Positions 25,267 through 33,763 of a stretch of 45,389 bases of DNA are shown piece after piece (the stretch's first letter is position 1; the number at the start of each line of letters is the position of its first letter). The stretch spans positions 4,719,811-4,765,199 of the forward strand of contig NZ_JXDL01000001.1 of the NCBI RefSeq assembly GCF_001590795.1, given 5' to 3'. The stretch comes from Bradyrhizobium sp. AT1 (lineage in GTDB: Bacteria; Pseudomonadota; Alphaproteobacteria; Rhizobiales; Xanthobacteraceae). A model generated the notes under the pieces. The model did no database searches. It worked only from the letters and a program-made list of their open reading frames with translations, and was not told the origin of the DNA. Both the position numbers and the translations under genes were made by a program.

Positions 25267-26132
25267 TTCTGCCCCAGCACGCGGTCGAGGGAAATGAAGC
25301 GGCTGACGATGAAGAAGATCGCGAGCACGCTGAGCAGCAGCACCACCGCAACGGCGCTCGCGGCGCCGAACTGGTTGTAGAGCTCGACATTGCGGCTCAC
25401 CAGCATCGACACCATCACGGTCCGCCCGCCGCCAAGCAGCTCCGGCGTGATGTAGAATCCGAGGCAGAGCACGAACACCATGGTGCACCCGGCGAGCACG
25501 CCCGGCAGCGACAGGGGCAGGAACACGCGAAAGAAGGTGAGCGATGGGCTCGCGCCGAGGCTCGCGCCGGCCTGCATGAGATCGTCCGGAATCTTCTGCA
25601 TGGTGGCATAGAGCGGCAGCACCATGAACGGCAGCAGGATATGTACGGTCGCGACCACCGTGCCGAAAGTATTATGGACCAGCGCGAGCGGCTCCGAGAT
25701 CAGATCGAGATAGCGCAGGAACTGGTTGATGACGCCGGTGCGCTGCAGCAAGGCCAACCAGGCATAGGCGCGCACCAGGACGCTGGTCCAGAACGGCAGC
25801 AGGACCAGCGACAGGATGAGGATGCTCCACCCTTTCGGCAACGAATTGGCGAGGTAAGCCAAGGGATAGCCAAGCAATAGCGCGATCAGGGTGACCGCGA
25901 GGCTGATCTCGAAGGTCAGCGCAAAGCTGCGCCAGTAGACGTCCTCAGTGAAGACGCGGCGATAATTCTCCAGCGTGAAGCCGTCATGGTAGATCGACTG
26001 CCAGGCGAGCCAGCCGACCGGCAGCACGATCAGCATCAGGATCACCAGCAGCGCCGGCGACACCAATGCCAGCATCAGCGCATGCTCGCGGCGCTGATGC
26101 TTTTGGGATGGATCTGGCACTGATCTCGTCAA
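25263..26132 (-). CDS. ABC transporter permease (PotB type)
   Basis: Protein of 289 residues with a charged cytoplasmic N-terminus (PDPSQKHQRREHALM) and six helices beginning LALVSPALLVILMLIVLPVG. The EAA loop is DDLMQAGASLGASPSLTFFRVFLPLSLPGV. It lies 12 bases after the binding-protein gene and overlaps the next permease by 4 bases. This is normal PotB length. Confidence 0.92.
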   Translation of the reverse strand: MTRSVPDPSQKHQRREHALMLALVSPALLVILMLIVLPVGWLAWQSIYHDGFTLENYRRVFTEDVYWRSFALTFEISLAVTLIALLLGYPLAYLANSLPKGWSILILSLVLLPFWTSVLVRAYAWLALLQRTGVINQFLRYLDLISEPLALVHNTFGTVVATVHILLPFMVLPLYATMQKIPDDLMQAGASLGASPSLTFFRVFLPLSLPGVLAGCTMVFVLCLGFYITPELLGGGRTVMVSMLVSRNVELYNQFGAASAVAVVLLLSVLAIFFIVSRFISLDRVLGQK

Positions 26133-26144
26133 CGCCGCCTCGCC

Positions 26145-27194
26145 TTACTTCTGCATGAACGACGCCCAGCGCTTCTCGGCGGCCTCTCCGGCCGGCGAGG
26201 ACCACCACGCGTAGGACATCAGCGCCTGCTTGGCCGCATTGGCCGGCTCGCTCGGCAATTGCGCCGCGCGCTCGGGCTTGATCACGCCAGTCTCGAACGC
26301 CTTGGGATTGCCCGGGCCGTAGTCGATCTGGAGTGGCAGATTGGCCTGGTGCACGGGATCGACGGCCTCGTTGAGAAATTTCACCGCCGTGTCGAGATTC
26401 GGTGCACCCTTGAGGATGCAGAGCGAGGTGCTCTGCAGGATGCCCTGGTTATAGGTGAACGACACCTTGGCGCCTTCCTTGGCGACCGCGCTGACGCGGC
26501 CGTTCCACGCCATCTCCATGTCGACCTCGCCGTCGTTGAGGAGCTGCGCCGACTGCGCGCCCGAGGTCCACCACACCGTGATGTGCGGCTTGATCTCCTC
26601 CAGCTTCTTGAAGGCGCGGTCGACGTCGAGCGGATAGAGCTTGTCGGGCGCTACGCCGTCGGCCATCAGCGCGGCCTCGAGCGTGGCGAACGGGTGGTTG
26701 CGCAGCGCGCGGCGGCCCGGGAATTTCTTTACGTCCCAGAAATCCGCCCAGTTACTCGGTGCGTCCTTCGGAAAGGTCTTCTGGCTAAAGGCCAGCACGC
26801 TCGAATAGAACTCGTAGGACACCGAATAGGGACTGCGATAGGCCTCCGGCATCGCCGCACCGTTCGGAATCTTCGAGAAATCGAGCTTCTCGATCAGGCC
26901 CTGCTCGCCGCCGCGCAGGCAGTTTCCGGTCGGCGTGTCGACTACGTCCCAGATCGGCTTGCCACTGCCGACCTGCGTCTTGATCGCGGGCCAGGCGTCG
27001 GGAATGGAGTCCTGGTTGATGGTGATGCCGAGCTTCTTGGCGGAGGGATCGAGGATCGCCACCGTCTGCGCCTGCTGATAGGCGCCGCCCTGCGAGACGA
27101 AGGTGATCTGCTCTGCGGCATCAGCCGCGGTGCCGCCGAGCGCGAGCACGCCAAGCAGCGCGCAGCCAAGTTCGAAATTCCGTTTGGTGTTCAT
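26145..27194 (-). CDS. ABC transporter substrate-binding protein (PotD-like)
   Basis: Protein of 349 residues from ATG 27194 with GGAGGAGG (27207-27200) at good spacing. The adjacent ATG at 27197 is also possible, and the frame extends further to 27239. The signal peptide is FELGCALLGVLALGGTAADA. The mature part is a group-1/polyamine-type binding protein: ITFVSQGGAYQQAQTVAIL, GSGKPIWDVVDTPTGNCLRG, and LCILKGAPNLDTAVKFLNEA. The neighbouring FAD amine oxidase suggests a polyamine, opine or amino-acid-like ligand. The exact ligand is not readable. Confidence 0.9.
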   Translation of the reverse strand: MNTKRNFELGCALLGVLALGGTAADAAEQITFVSQGGAYQQAQTVAILDPSAKKLGITINQDSIPDAWPAIKTQVGSGKPIWDVVDTPTGNCLRGGEQGLIEKLDFSKIPNGAAMPEAYRSPYSVSYEFYSSVLAFSQKTFPKDAPSNWADFWDVKKFPGRRALRNHPFATLEAALMADGVAPDKLYPLDVDRAFKKLEEIKPHITVWWTSGAQSAQLLNDGEVDMEMAWNGRVSAVAKEGAKVSFTYNQGILQSTSLCILKGAPNLDTAVKFLNEAVDPVHQANLPLQIDYGPGNPKAFETGVIKPERAAQLPSEPANAAKQALMSYAWWSSPAGEAAEKRWASFMQK

Positions 27195-27222
27195 CATCGC
27201 CTCCTCCTTCGCCAAAATGAGC

Positions 27223-28542
27223 TTACCTGCCGATCGCATCGAGAAACTGGTACCAGCCGGCGACCACGCGCACGGCGGGCTCGCGCAACGGATAGAACGG
27301 AATGGTTTTCATGCGCCTGACATCGAGCAGACCGACGTCAGGCGTCTCACCGCGCACGAGAGCCGCGAGATAGCGCCCCATCAGGCTCGACATCGCAACG
27401 CCGGCGCCGTTGTAGCCCATCGAGACCAGCGTGCGATCGTCGAGCCGGCCGATATGCGGCACCGAGTCCAGCGTCATCGCGACGAGGCCGGACCATCTGT
27501 ATTCGAGCGGAATGTCGGCGAGATCGGGGAAGATGCCGACCATCGCCTTGCGCAAGGCGTCGAAGGCGGCCTGCGAGTCCTGCTTGCCGAAGGCGCCGCG
27601 GCCACCGAAGATGACGCGGTTGTCGACCATGCGGAACCAGCGCATCATGCGCTTGGTTTCGGTATAGGTGCGCCCGGTCGGCATCAGTTTTCCCGCGAGA
27701 TTGCGTGGCAGCTTTTCCGTCGCGACCATGGCGCTGCGGAACGGAATCAGCGTGCGCTGCATGTGCGCGGTGGCGGCGGTCAGATCCGAATAGCTGTTGG
27801 TCGCGATGATCGCCTGCTTGGCGCGCACCGCGCCTTGCGGCGTCTCGGCGACGATGCCGTCCTTGTCCCGGCGGAGCTTGACCACCGGCGATTCCTGGAA
27901 GATCGGCACCCCGCGGCCGGCCACGCCATCGGCGAGACCGCGCAGGTAATTCAGGGGATGGATGCCGCCCGAGCCGGGATTGAGCACGCCACCGACGAAG
28001 ATGTCCGAGCCGGTCTCCTCGCGTACGCCCTCCTTGTCGAGGACGCGGACCGCTGCCGAGCCCATCTCACGCGTCATCCAGTTCGCTTCGTCGATCGCGG
28101 CCCGGAGCGTCGTCTCGCTATGCGCGGCCTTGACCTGGCCGGTGCGCGACAGGTTCGCGTTGGCAATGCCGAACTCCGACACCAGTTCCTCGACCATGTC
28201 GGTCGATTCATGCGCGATCTCGTACATGCGCTTCGCCATGGCGCGGCCGTGGGCGGCATCGACTTCGCGGAACGACAGGCGGAATTTCGCGGTGATGACG
28301 CCGCCGTTGCGTCCGCTCGCGCCCCAGCCGGGGCGATTGGCCTCGAGCACGACGGGCGACAGGCCGCTCTTGGCGATGTGATGCGCCGCGGACAGACCGG
28401 TATAGCCCGCGCCGACGATCACCACATCCGCTTGGCTCTCGCCAGACAGCACGGGATAGGCGCGCGCCGGATTCGCCGTGGCTTCCCACAGCGAATTGAC
28501 CGGTGGCAGCGCGCGCCAATCCCGTGTCATGGCCGCGCTCAT
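27223..28542 (-). CDS. FAD-dependent amine/amino-acid oxidase (PuuB/DAO type)
   Basis: Protein of 439 residues. The FAD-binding dinucleotide motif is GAGYTG (residues 44-49), inside DVVIVGAGYTGLSAAHHIA, followed by GWGASGRNGGVI, a hallmark of the gamma-glutamylputrescine oxidase branch of the DAO family. C-terminal FAD contacts are SGLVAMTLDSVPHIG and SMGYNGAGVAMSSLMG. The enzyme would oxidise a C-N bond of an amine or N-substituted amino acid, releasing H2O2 and ammonia or an amine. Its ATG directly abuts the TAG of the HAD gene, and it sits in the middle of the importer operon. So it probably acts on the imported compound. Confidence 0.92.
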   Translation of the reverse strand: MSAAMTRDWRALPPVNSLWEATANPARAYPVLSGESQADVVIVGAGYTGLSAAHHIAKSGLSPVVLEANRPGWGASGRNGGVITAKFRLSFREVDAAHGRAMAKRMYEIAHESTDMVEELVSEFGIANANLSRTGQVKAAHSETTLRAAIDEANWMTREMGSAAVRVLDKEGVREETGSDIFVGGVLNPGSGGIHPLNYLRGLADGVAGRGVPIFQESPVVKLRRDKDGIVAETPQGAVRAKQAIIATNSYSDLTAATAHMQRTLIPFRSAMVATEKLPRNLAGKLMPTGRTYTETKRMMRWFRMVDNRVIFGGRGAFGKQDSQAAFDALRKAMVGIFPDLADIPLEYRWSGLVAMTLDSVPHIGRLDDRTLVSMGYNGAGVAMSSLMGRYLAALVRGETPDVGLLDVRRMKTIPFYPLREPAVRVVAGWYQFLDAIGR

Positions 28543-29259
28543 CTAGGCCGCCGGCCCGATCGCGGCGTCGGCGAGCGCCTTCAGGGTCGGGTAATGGAAG
28601 TCCGGCTTGGTCAGCGTCTCCACCGCCGGCGTACCGCCGAAGCCGACGATGCCCTGACGTCGCTCGATCCAGCACACCTTGTAGCCGAGCTTCCGCGCGA
28701 TCCCGATGTCGTGATACTGGCTCTGCGCTACGTGCAGGATGTCCGACTGCTTGTAGCCGAAGGCGGACTGACGCCCCTTGTTGTAGGCGAAGAATTCCGG
28801 ATTCGGCTTTGCAACGCCGGTGTCGTCGGCGCAGACGGTGTCGTCGAAGGGATTGCCGAGCGCATGCGCGTAAGCCGACAGCGCGACGCGGTCGGCATTG
28901 GTCATCGCGACCAGGCGGAACCGGGTGCGCAGGCGCTTGAGCGCCTCGACCGAATCCGCGAACGGCCCCCAGCGCAGCACCGCAAGCTGGAACGTGTCGC
29001 ACGAGGCGTCGTCGGAAGGCAATCCGAGCTCCTTGGCGAGATGGCGATAGACGTGGAACATCGCCTCGCTGGAACGCTCATAGTGCTTGTCGCGGCCACG
29101 CTTGTAGGGCTCGAAAATCTGATCGTCGCTGAGCTCGGCCGGCGTCTTGCCCGAGATCTTGCGCACTGCATCGATGACCCCGGTCTCGAAATCGATCAAG
29201 GTGCCGACGACGTCGAAGGTGAGAACCTTGAAATTGCTGAACGCGGCTTGGGTCGACAT
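28543..29259 (-). CDS. Type II haloacid dehalogenase-like HAD hydrolase
   Basis: Protein of 238 residues with the HAD fold: nucleophile D16 in TFDVVGTLIDF, motif II in RLVAMTNADRVAL, motif III/IV in DTGVAKPNPEFF and DIGIARKLGYKVCWIERRQG. The DxxGTL form and cap length match L-2-haloacid dehalogenase type enzymes rather than phosphatases, which carry a second Asp two residues later (DxD). The true substrate in such operons is rarely a haloacid. The gene lies between the importer ATPase and the oxidase. A role in processing or detoxifying a by-product is inference. Confidence 0.9.
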   Translation of the reverse strand: MSTQAAFSNFKVLTFDVVGTLIDFETGVIDAVRKISGKTPAELSDDQIFEPYKRGRDKHYERSSEAMFHVYRHLAKELGLPSDDASCDTFQLAVLRWGPFADSVEALKRLRTRFRLVAMTNADRVALSAYAHALGNPFDDTVCADDTGVAKPNPEFFAYNKGRQSAFGYKQSDILHVAQSQYHDIGIARKLGYKVCWIERRQGIVGFGGTPAVETLTKPDFHYPTLKALADAAIGPAA

Positions 29260-29294
29260 GTCAGTTTCTTCTTTCGGTTGGACAAGGTTTTGGT

Positions 29295-30422
29295 TCAGTC
29301 CACCCTGGGCACGACGATGGTGTCCTCGGGGTGGAGGGTGACGGTGAGGCGGCCGCCAAGCGGCGGAATGCGGCTGTAGGCCTGGTGGTAGCTCGGCTGC
29401 CGCAGGCTGAGCGCGAGGCCGCCTTCGAGCGCCAGGAAGATGCGCAGGCTTTCGCCCTGATAGACGATGTCGGTGATCGTGCCGGTCAGCCGGTTGCAGG
29501 CGGCATCCTGCGCGCCGTCGTCGATCAGGAGCTTTTCACTGTGCACGGCGAGCATCAGGGCATCGCCGTCCGGAATGACGCGGGCGCTGCGCAAGAGAGC
29601 ATTGCCGAGCGCGACGCTGGAGGCATCGACGCGGCGAACGGGAAGCATCGTCGCCTCGCCGATGAAGCTCGCGACGAAGGAATCGGCGGGATGGTCGTGC
29701 AGCCGCTCGGGCACGTCGATCTGGATCAGCCGGCCGTCCTTCATCACGGCAACGCGGTCGCTCATGGTCAACGCCTCGCGCTGGTCATGGGTGACGTAGA
29801 TGATGGTGGCCTGGATGCGCTTGTGCAGCGCGCGCAGCTCGATCTGCATGGATTCGCGGAGCTGCTTGTCGAGCGCGGAGAGCGGCTCGTCCATCAGGAT
29901 CAGGCGCGGCTCGAAGATCATGGCGCGTGCGAGCGCGACGCGCTGGCGTTGGCCGCCGGAGAGCTGCGCAATGCCGCGCTCCTCATAGCCGGCGAGGCCA
30001 ACCATGCCGAGCGCCGCGCGCACCTTGTCCGGCCATGAGGATTTCGGCAGGCGCCGCGCGCGCAACGGAAAGGCGACGTTCTCGCCGACGCTCATATGCG
30101 GGAACAACGCGTAGTTCTGGAACACCACGCCGATGTCGCGCTTGTGCGGCGGCATATAGGTGACTTCGCGGCCGCCGAAGAAAATCGTGCCCGACGTTGG
30201 AAGGATGAATCCACCGAGAATACCGAGCAGCGTGGTCTTGCCGGAGCCGGAGGGGCCAAGCAGGGAGACGAATTCACCGGCGCCGACCGCGAGCGAAACA
30301 TCATCGAGGGCGCGGACGGCGCCATAGGCCTTGCTGGCAGACCTGATCTCGACGCTTTCCGCTCGCTTGTCCAACGATCGACCTCGCCATGTCCCCAGCT
30401 GGCGTGCCTCGCTGCGCGCCAT
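29295..30422 (-). CDS. ABC transporter ATP-binding protein (PotA type)
   Basis: Protein of 375 residues and first gene of the leftward operon. The ABC domain begins near residue 24 (VEIRSASKAYGAVRALDDVS): Walker A GPSGSGKTT, Q-loop VVFQNYALFPH, signature LSGGQRQRVALARAM, Walker B LILMDEPLSALD, switch VTHDQREAL. The C-terminal third is a TOBE domain, common in polyamine and Fe importers, where it can sense substrate. The N-terminal 23 residues are poorly conserved in type, so a later start is possible. It shares the 163-bp divergent region with the LysR gene, the probable control point for the whole operon. Confidence 0.92.
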   Translation of the reverse strand: MARSEARQLGTWRGRSLDKRAESVEIRSASKAYGAVRALDDVSLAVGAGEFVSLLGPSGSGKTTLLGILGGFILPTSGTIFFGGREVTYMPPHKRDIGVVFQNYALFPHMSVGENVAFPLRARRLPKSSWPDKVRAALGMVGLAGYEERGIAQLSGGQRQRVALARAMIFEPRLILMDEPLSALDKQLRESMQIELRALHKRIQATIIYVTHDQREALTMSDRVAVMKDGRLIQIDVPERLHDHPADSFVASFIGEATMLPVRRVDASSVALGNALLRSARVIPDGDALMLAVHSEKLLIDDGAQDAACNRLTGTITDIVYQGESLRIFLALEGGLALSLRQPSYHQAYSRIPPLGGRLTVTLHPEDTIVVPRVD

Positions 30423-30545
30423 AAGCCTGCTTTATAGACAGAGTGCTCGCTGCAACCATGGCGGAAGCGTGCGCTGCACCACATCGTCGCTCTGAGCCGC
30501 TGTCTTTTGGCTGTCATGTCGATGACACCAGACTTGCGAAAACTC

Positions 30546-30555
30546 GGCAATTGCC
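30546..30555. promoter_or_regulatory. Possible LysR operator in the divergent region
   Basis: A perfect palindrome (GGCAATTGCC) lies 30 bases before the LysR start, between the divergent LysR and PotA-type genes. LysR proteins bind short dyads (T-N11-A) in such places. No other evidence. Confidence 0.3.
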
Positions 30556-30585
30556 AAATTCTCACCGTGCTCATAACATGACGTT

Positions 30586-31539
30586 ATGCCCGAGCTCCGC
30601 CGCATGCTGCCATCCAGCAACGCCCTGTTCGTCTTTGACGCAGCGGCGCGCAACGGCAGCTTCACCGCAGCGGCGGCGGAATTGAACGTGACGCAGCCGG
30701 CGGTGAGCCGGATGCTCGGCCAGTTCGAGGAGCATCTCGGCGTGCGCCTGTTCGATCGCAAGGCAGGCCGCGCCGTGCTTACCGAGGAAGGCGAACTCCT
30801 GTATCGCCGCGTGCTCGACGGCTTCCGCAGCATCGAGAGCGGGCTTGTCGAAATCGAGCGGCGCCGCAAGGGCACCGAGACGGTGACTCTGTCGGTCTCC
30901 TCCGCCTTCACCACGCACTGGCTGATGCCGCGCATCGACAAGCTGCAGAAACAGTTTCCGCAAGTCGACCTGCGCTTCCAACTCATCTCCGGCGCGTTGC
31001 GCGGACCGGTCGAGAATGTCGATCTCGGCATGCGCTTCCGCGATCGCGACGAGCCGTCGTCCGACGGCACACTTGTGATGAAGGAAGTGATGCTGCCGAT
31101 GTGCAGCCCCGGCTATCTCGGGGAGACCGATCCTGCCGAGGGCAACACCATCATCCGTCTCGCCGAGACGCCGGGCGACTGGGCCGCGGATTACGCATCG
31201 CTTCTGACCGGGCGCCGCGGCGCAGCCAAGGGGCTGAGCTTCACCGATTATGCCGTTGTCGTGCAGGCCGCTCTGCTAGGTCAGGGCATCGCTCTCGGCT
31301 GGATGACGGTGACCTCGCATTGGCTACTGACCGGCGCACTGGTGCCGGCCTCCGATACACTGACCATCACACGCCGACTCTGCGAGTTTCTGCCACCCCG
31401 CAACCGGCCCATGCGGCCCATCGCCGTCGAAATCCGGGATTGGATCATCGCGCAGATGCGAAAAGAGATGACCGCGATCGACCGGCAGTATCCGCAACTT
31501 GGATTGATGCCGGCCTGCTATGGCGTGAGCCTTGCCTAA
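30586..31539 (+). CDS. LysR-family regulator (GcvA-like)
   Basis: Protein of 317 residues. HTH at about residues 11-70: SNALFVFDAAARNGSFTAAA, then LNVTQPAVSRMLGQFEEHLG and LFDRKAGRAVLTEEG. The effector domain (about 95-300) shows the GcvA-group pattern: TLSVSSAFTTHWLMPRIDKL, then NVDLGMRFRDRD and LGQGIALGWMTV. It is transcribed away from the amine importer/oxidase operon, the usual arrangement for a LysR activator of its neighbour. The inducer is probably the imported compound. Confidence 0.92.
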   Translation: MPELRRMLPSSNALFVFDAAARNGSFTAAAAELNVTQPAVSRMLGQFEEHLGVRLFDRKAGRAVLTEEGELLYRRVLDGFRSIESGLVEIERRRKGTETVTLSVSSAFTTHWLMPRIDKLQKQFPQVDLRFQLISGALRGPVENVDLGMRFRDRDEPSSDGTLVMKEVMLPMCSPGYLGETDPAEGNTIIRLAETPGDWAADYASLLTGRRGAAKGLSFTDYAVVVQAALLGQGIALGWMTVTSHWLLTGALVPASDTLTITRRLCEFLPPRNRPMRPIAVEIRDWIIAQMRKEMTAIDRQYPQLGLMPACYGVSLA

Positions 31540-31568
31540 TTGGCAAAAGGCAACAGGTTCGCTTCGCC

Positions 31569-31691
31569 TCACATCGGCCGTCTGGCGGCCTGCACTTCGA
31601 CGAACTCGGCGTCGGGATGGCTGACGATGGTGGCGACCCAGATGCCGCTGATGATCAGCGACCAGGCGGTGTCCCAATAAATCCAAAACAC
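31569..31691 (-). CDS. Small membrane protein, 40 residues
   Basis: A short frame starting at GTG 31691 with GGAGG about 7 bases before it. It reads MFWIYWDTAWSLIISGIWVA, then a hydrophilic tail TIVSHPDAEFVEVQAARRPM. One aromatic-rich helix followed by a charged end suggests a single-pass inner-membrane micropeptide. The strong ribosome site and coherent composition support it as real. There is no family I can name. It is convergent with the LysR gene, whose stop is 30 bases away. Confidence 0.6.
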   Translation of the reverse strand: MFWIYWDTAWSLIISGIWVATIVSHPDAEFVEVQAARRPM

Positions 31692-31807
31692 GTGCCAGCC
31701 TCCGTCTTCGTCTCACGCGTCATCTCACGCGCCCGCAGAGCCCAGATAACGGCACCGCGGTGCCGCCGTTCCCGACGCGAGGCGCGGCACGACCGCGCGG
31801 CGAGGCG

Positions 31808-31984
31808 CTATTTGGATTTAGTCTCCGGCGAGGCGCGGTCGGTTTGACCGGTGTGGCGCTTTGCCACGACGTCTTCATCGCGCTCGCCTTCCTGCGGGCG
31901 CGGCGGCGACTTGGGCTGGCCCTTCTGGCCGCCATGCTTGCCACCCATGTCGGGCTGGCCTTCGAGATCGTTTTCGCGGGGCAT
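31808..31984 (-). CDS. Small hydrophilic protein, 58 residues
   Basis: ATG 31984 to TAG 31808. The product is extremely hydrophilic: MPRENDLEGQPDMGGKHGGQ, then KGQPKSPPRPQEGERDEDVV, then a Lys/Thr/Ser-rich end. It is rich in Gly, Gln, Lys, Glu and Pro with almost no hydrophobic residues, so it is probably disordered. Such proteins recall stress/desiccation-type hydrophilins of soil bacteria, but that is a composition argument only. The ribosome site is weak. Longer frames over the same bases are Arg/Ser/Pro-rich shadows. Confidence 0.55.
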   Translation of the reverse strand: MPRENDLEGQPDMGGKHGGQKGQPKSPPRPQEGERDEDVVAKRHTGQTDRASPETKSK

Positions 31985-32124
31985 GCGGGATCAATGCGCT
32001 GGCGCGGCATTGGTTCGCAACGTGCCTGCCGTTTTCGGCTGTGAACCAGTTCATAGGATTGCCGCGGTTTGCAGTGCACGATCCGCATGCCCGTGACATT
32101 CACGACACCGACGGATTCGGCCTG

Positions 32125-32256
32125 ATGCGGAAGCGGCTCATCGCCTGGACCATCCTGACCTCCGCCCTGGTCGCGGTGACCATCTGGACCGTGCTCGGAC
32201 CGCCCGTCCCTCCGTCCGGCCCGCATCTGCCCTCCCGAACAGCTTCCGCGCGGTAG
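32125..32256 (+). CDS. Small membrane protein, 43 residues
   Basis: ATG 32125 gives a basic start and one membrane helix (KRLIAWTILTSALVAVTIW), then a Pro-rich tail (GPPVPPSGPHLPSRTASAR). An in-frame GTG upstream (about 32074) would add a His/Asp-rich stretch. The ribosome site is weak for both, so the start and the gene itself are uncertain. Confidence 0.4.
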   Translation: MRKRLIAWTILTSALVAVTIWTVLGPPVPPSGPHLPSRTASAR

Positions 32257-32382
32257 CCTCTCCGGCGACCGATCCAATTTCGGCATCGATTGATCTCAAT
32301 TGGAATTTGGTGCGGCGGCACGGCGCCCGCTATCCTCATGGGCAAAACGACAAGGAAGCGACCCGGCCTTCAGGAGGAGCCC

Positions 32383-33525
32383 ATGTTGAGACTGACCCGA
32401 CGCATCGCGTCCAAAGCGCCGCGCGCTGCGATCGCCACCACCCTGTTCGCAGCCCTCACTCTCATTTCTGGAGTCCACGCCGGCATGGCCGCGACCTTCG
32501 CCTATGTCGGCAACGCCGACAGCAACGATATCAGCGTGTTCAAGATGACCGCGGGCGGCGAGATGACGCCCGTGCAGACGGCCGCCTTCAAGGGCGTCGA
32601 CAAGCCCGGCTCCTCGACGCCGCTTGCGGTCACGCCCGACCACCGCGTGCTGATCGCCGGTGTGCGCTCGCAGCCCTTCCAGGCGGTGAGCTTCGCGATC
32701 GATCCCCAAACCGGCCAGCTCAGCCATATCGGCAACGGGCCGCTCGCCGACAGCATGGCCAATATCGCGATCGACCACAGCGGCAAATTCCTGTTCAGCG
32801 CCTCCTATGGCGGCAACAAGGTGGCGCTGAATCCGCTTGGCGCAAACGGCGTCGCGGGAGACCCGAAGCAGGTGATCCCGACCGGGCTGAACGCGCACGC
32901 GTTCCTGCCCTCGCCAGACAACCGCTTCGCGTTCGCGACCAATCTCGGCTCCGACCAGGTGCTGGCCTTTGCGTTCGACGCCGCAACCGGCTCGCTGACG
33001 CCGAGCGATCCACCGGCCCACAAGGTGCCGGAGAAATCGGGGCCGCGGCACTTCGTATTCCACCCCAATGGCAAGTTCGTCTATCTCCTCCACGAGCTGA
33101 ACGGCGACGTCGCCGCCTTCGCCTATGAGGCCAAGAGCGGCGCCTGGGACGAGATCCAGCGCACCACGGCGCTGCCGGAGGGCTTCAGCGGAAAACCATC
33201 TGATAAAAAGCCTTGGGCCGCCGACATCCACATCACCCCGGACGGCCGCTTCCTCTACGCTTCCGAGCGCACCACCCACACGCTCGCCGCCTACAAGGTC
33301 GATGCGGCCAGCGGCAAGCTGACCGCGATCGGCAGCGTGCCGACCGAGAAGCAGCCGCGCGGCTTCAACATCGATTCCTCCGGCCGCTACCTCGCGGCGG
33401 TCGGTGAGCTCTCCGACAGCATGACGGTCTATGCGATCGACCAGAGCAGCGGCGCGCTGGGCAAGCCGAAGTCCTATCCTACCGGCAAGAAGCCGAACTG
33501 GGTGGAGTTCCTGGACCTGCCGTGA
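32383..33525 (+). CDS. Exported lactonase-family beta-propeller protein
   Basis: Protein of 380 residues from ATG 32383, with AGGAGG (32372-32377) six bases upstream. The longer frame from 32290 adds no sensible sequence. After a Tat/Sec-like signal (LTRRIASKAPRAAIATTLFA, cleavage near AGMAA) come seven blade-like repeats: ATFAYVGNADSNDISVFKM, DHSGKFLFSASYGGNKV, GPRHFVFHPNGKFVYLLHEL, DIHITPDGRFLYASERTTH and RGFNIDSSGRYLAAVGELSD. This is the 6-phosphogluconolactonase (YbhE/Pgl) seven-bladed fold. Cytoplasmic Pgl acts in the pentose-phosphate route. This copy is exported, so its substrate is probably a different lactone. Confidence 0.9.
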   Translation: MLRLTRRIASKAPRAAIATTLFAALTLISGVHAGMAATFAYVGNADSNDISVFKMTAGGEMTPVQTAAFKGVDKPGSSTPLAVTPDHRVLIAGVRSQPFQAVSFAIDPQTGQLSHIGNGPLADSMANIAIDHSGKFLFSASYGGNKVALNPLGANGVAGDPKQVIPTGLNAHAFLPSPDNRFAFATNLGSDQVLAFAFDAATGSLTPSDPPAHKVPEKSGPRHFVFHPNGKFVYLLHELNGDVAAFAYEAKSGAWDEIQRTTALPEGFSGKPSDKKPWAADIHITPDGRFLYASERTTHTLAAYKVDAASGKLTAIGSVPTEKQPRGFNIDSSGRYLAAVGELSDSMTVYAIDQSSGALGKPKSYPTGKKPNWVEFLDLP

Positions 33526-33540
33526 GCAGGGTGACCCTGC
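33526..33540 (+). terminator. Short hairpin after the lactonase gene
   Basis: GCAGGGTGACCCTGC forms a 6-bp stem with a 3-base loop starting immediately after the stop codon, followed by AAATTT. Weak as a terminator. Confidence 0.35.
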
Positions 33541-33565
33541 AAATTTGGGCACTGTCGTCTCCAAA

Positions 33566-33653
33566 TCGTCATGGCCGGGCTTGTCCCGGCCATCCACGTC
33601 TTTGCCCGCGGCCCTGAGAACGTGGATGCCCGGGACAAGCCCGGGCATGACGA
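33566..33653. repeat. Palindromic REP-like element
   Basis: Arm 33566-33600 (TCGTCATGGCCGGGCTTGTC...) and arm 33620-33653 are inverted copies with two or so mismatches around a 20-base loop. I recognise this sequence (cgtcatggccgggcttgtcc) as a very common Bradyrhizobium intergenic palindrome. Confidence 0.85.
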
Positions 33654-33763
33654 CCTCTCGTGGAGGCGCAGGTGCGATCACGCCGCTGCCCAGGACAGGG
33701 GCTGGCCGACCTACGTAATCATCCGTAATTTCGGAGAGCGCGCCTTCTCGTCATATCAGGGTC

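Noticed and set aside
27103..29379. 758-residue plus-strand frame
   Set aside because: Antisense to the FAD oxidase and HAD genes; composition is His/Arg/Gly/Asp-rich without motifs.
31720..32286. 188-residue minus-strand frame
   Set aside because: Arg/Ser/Pro-rich shadow; the 58-residue frame on the same strand but another phase has coherent composition instead.
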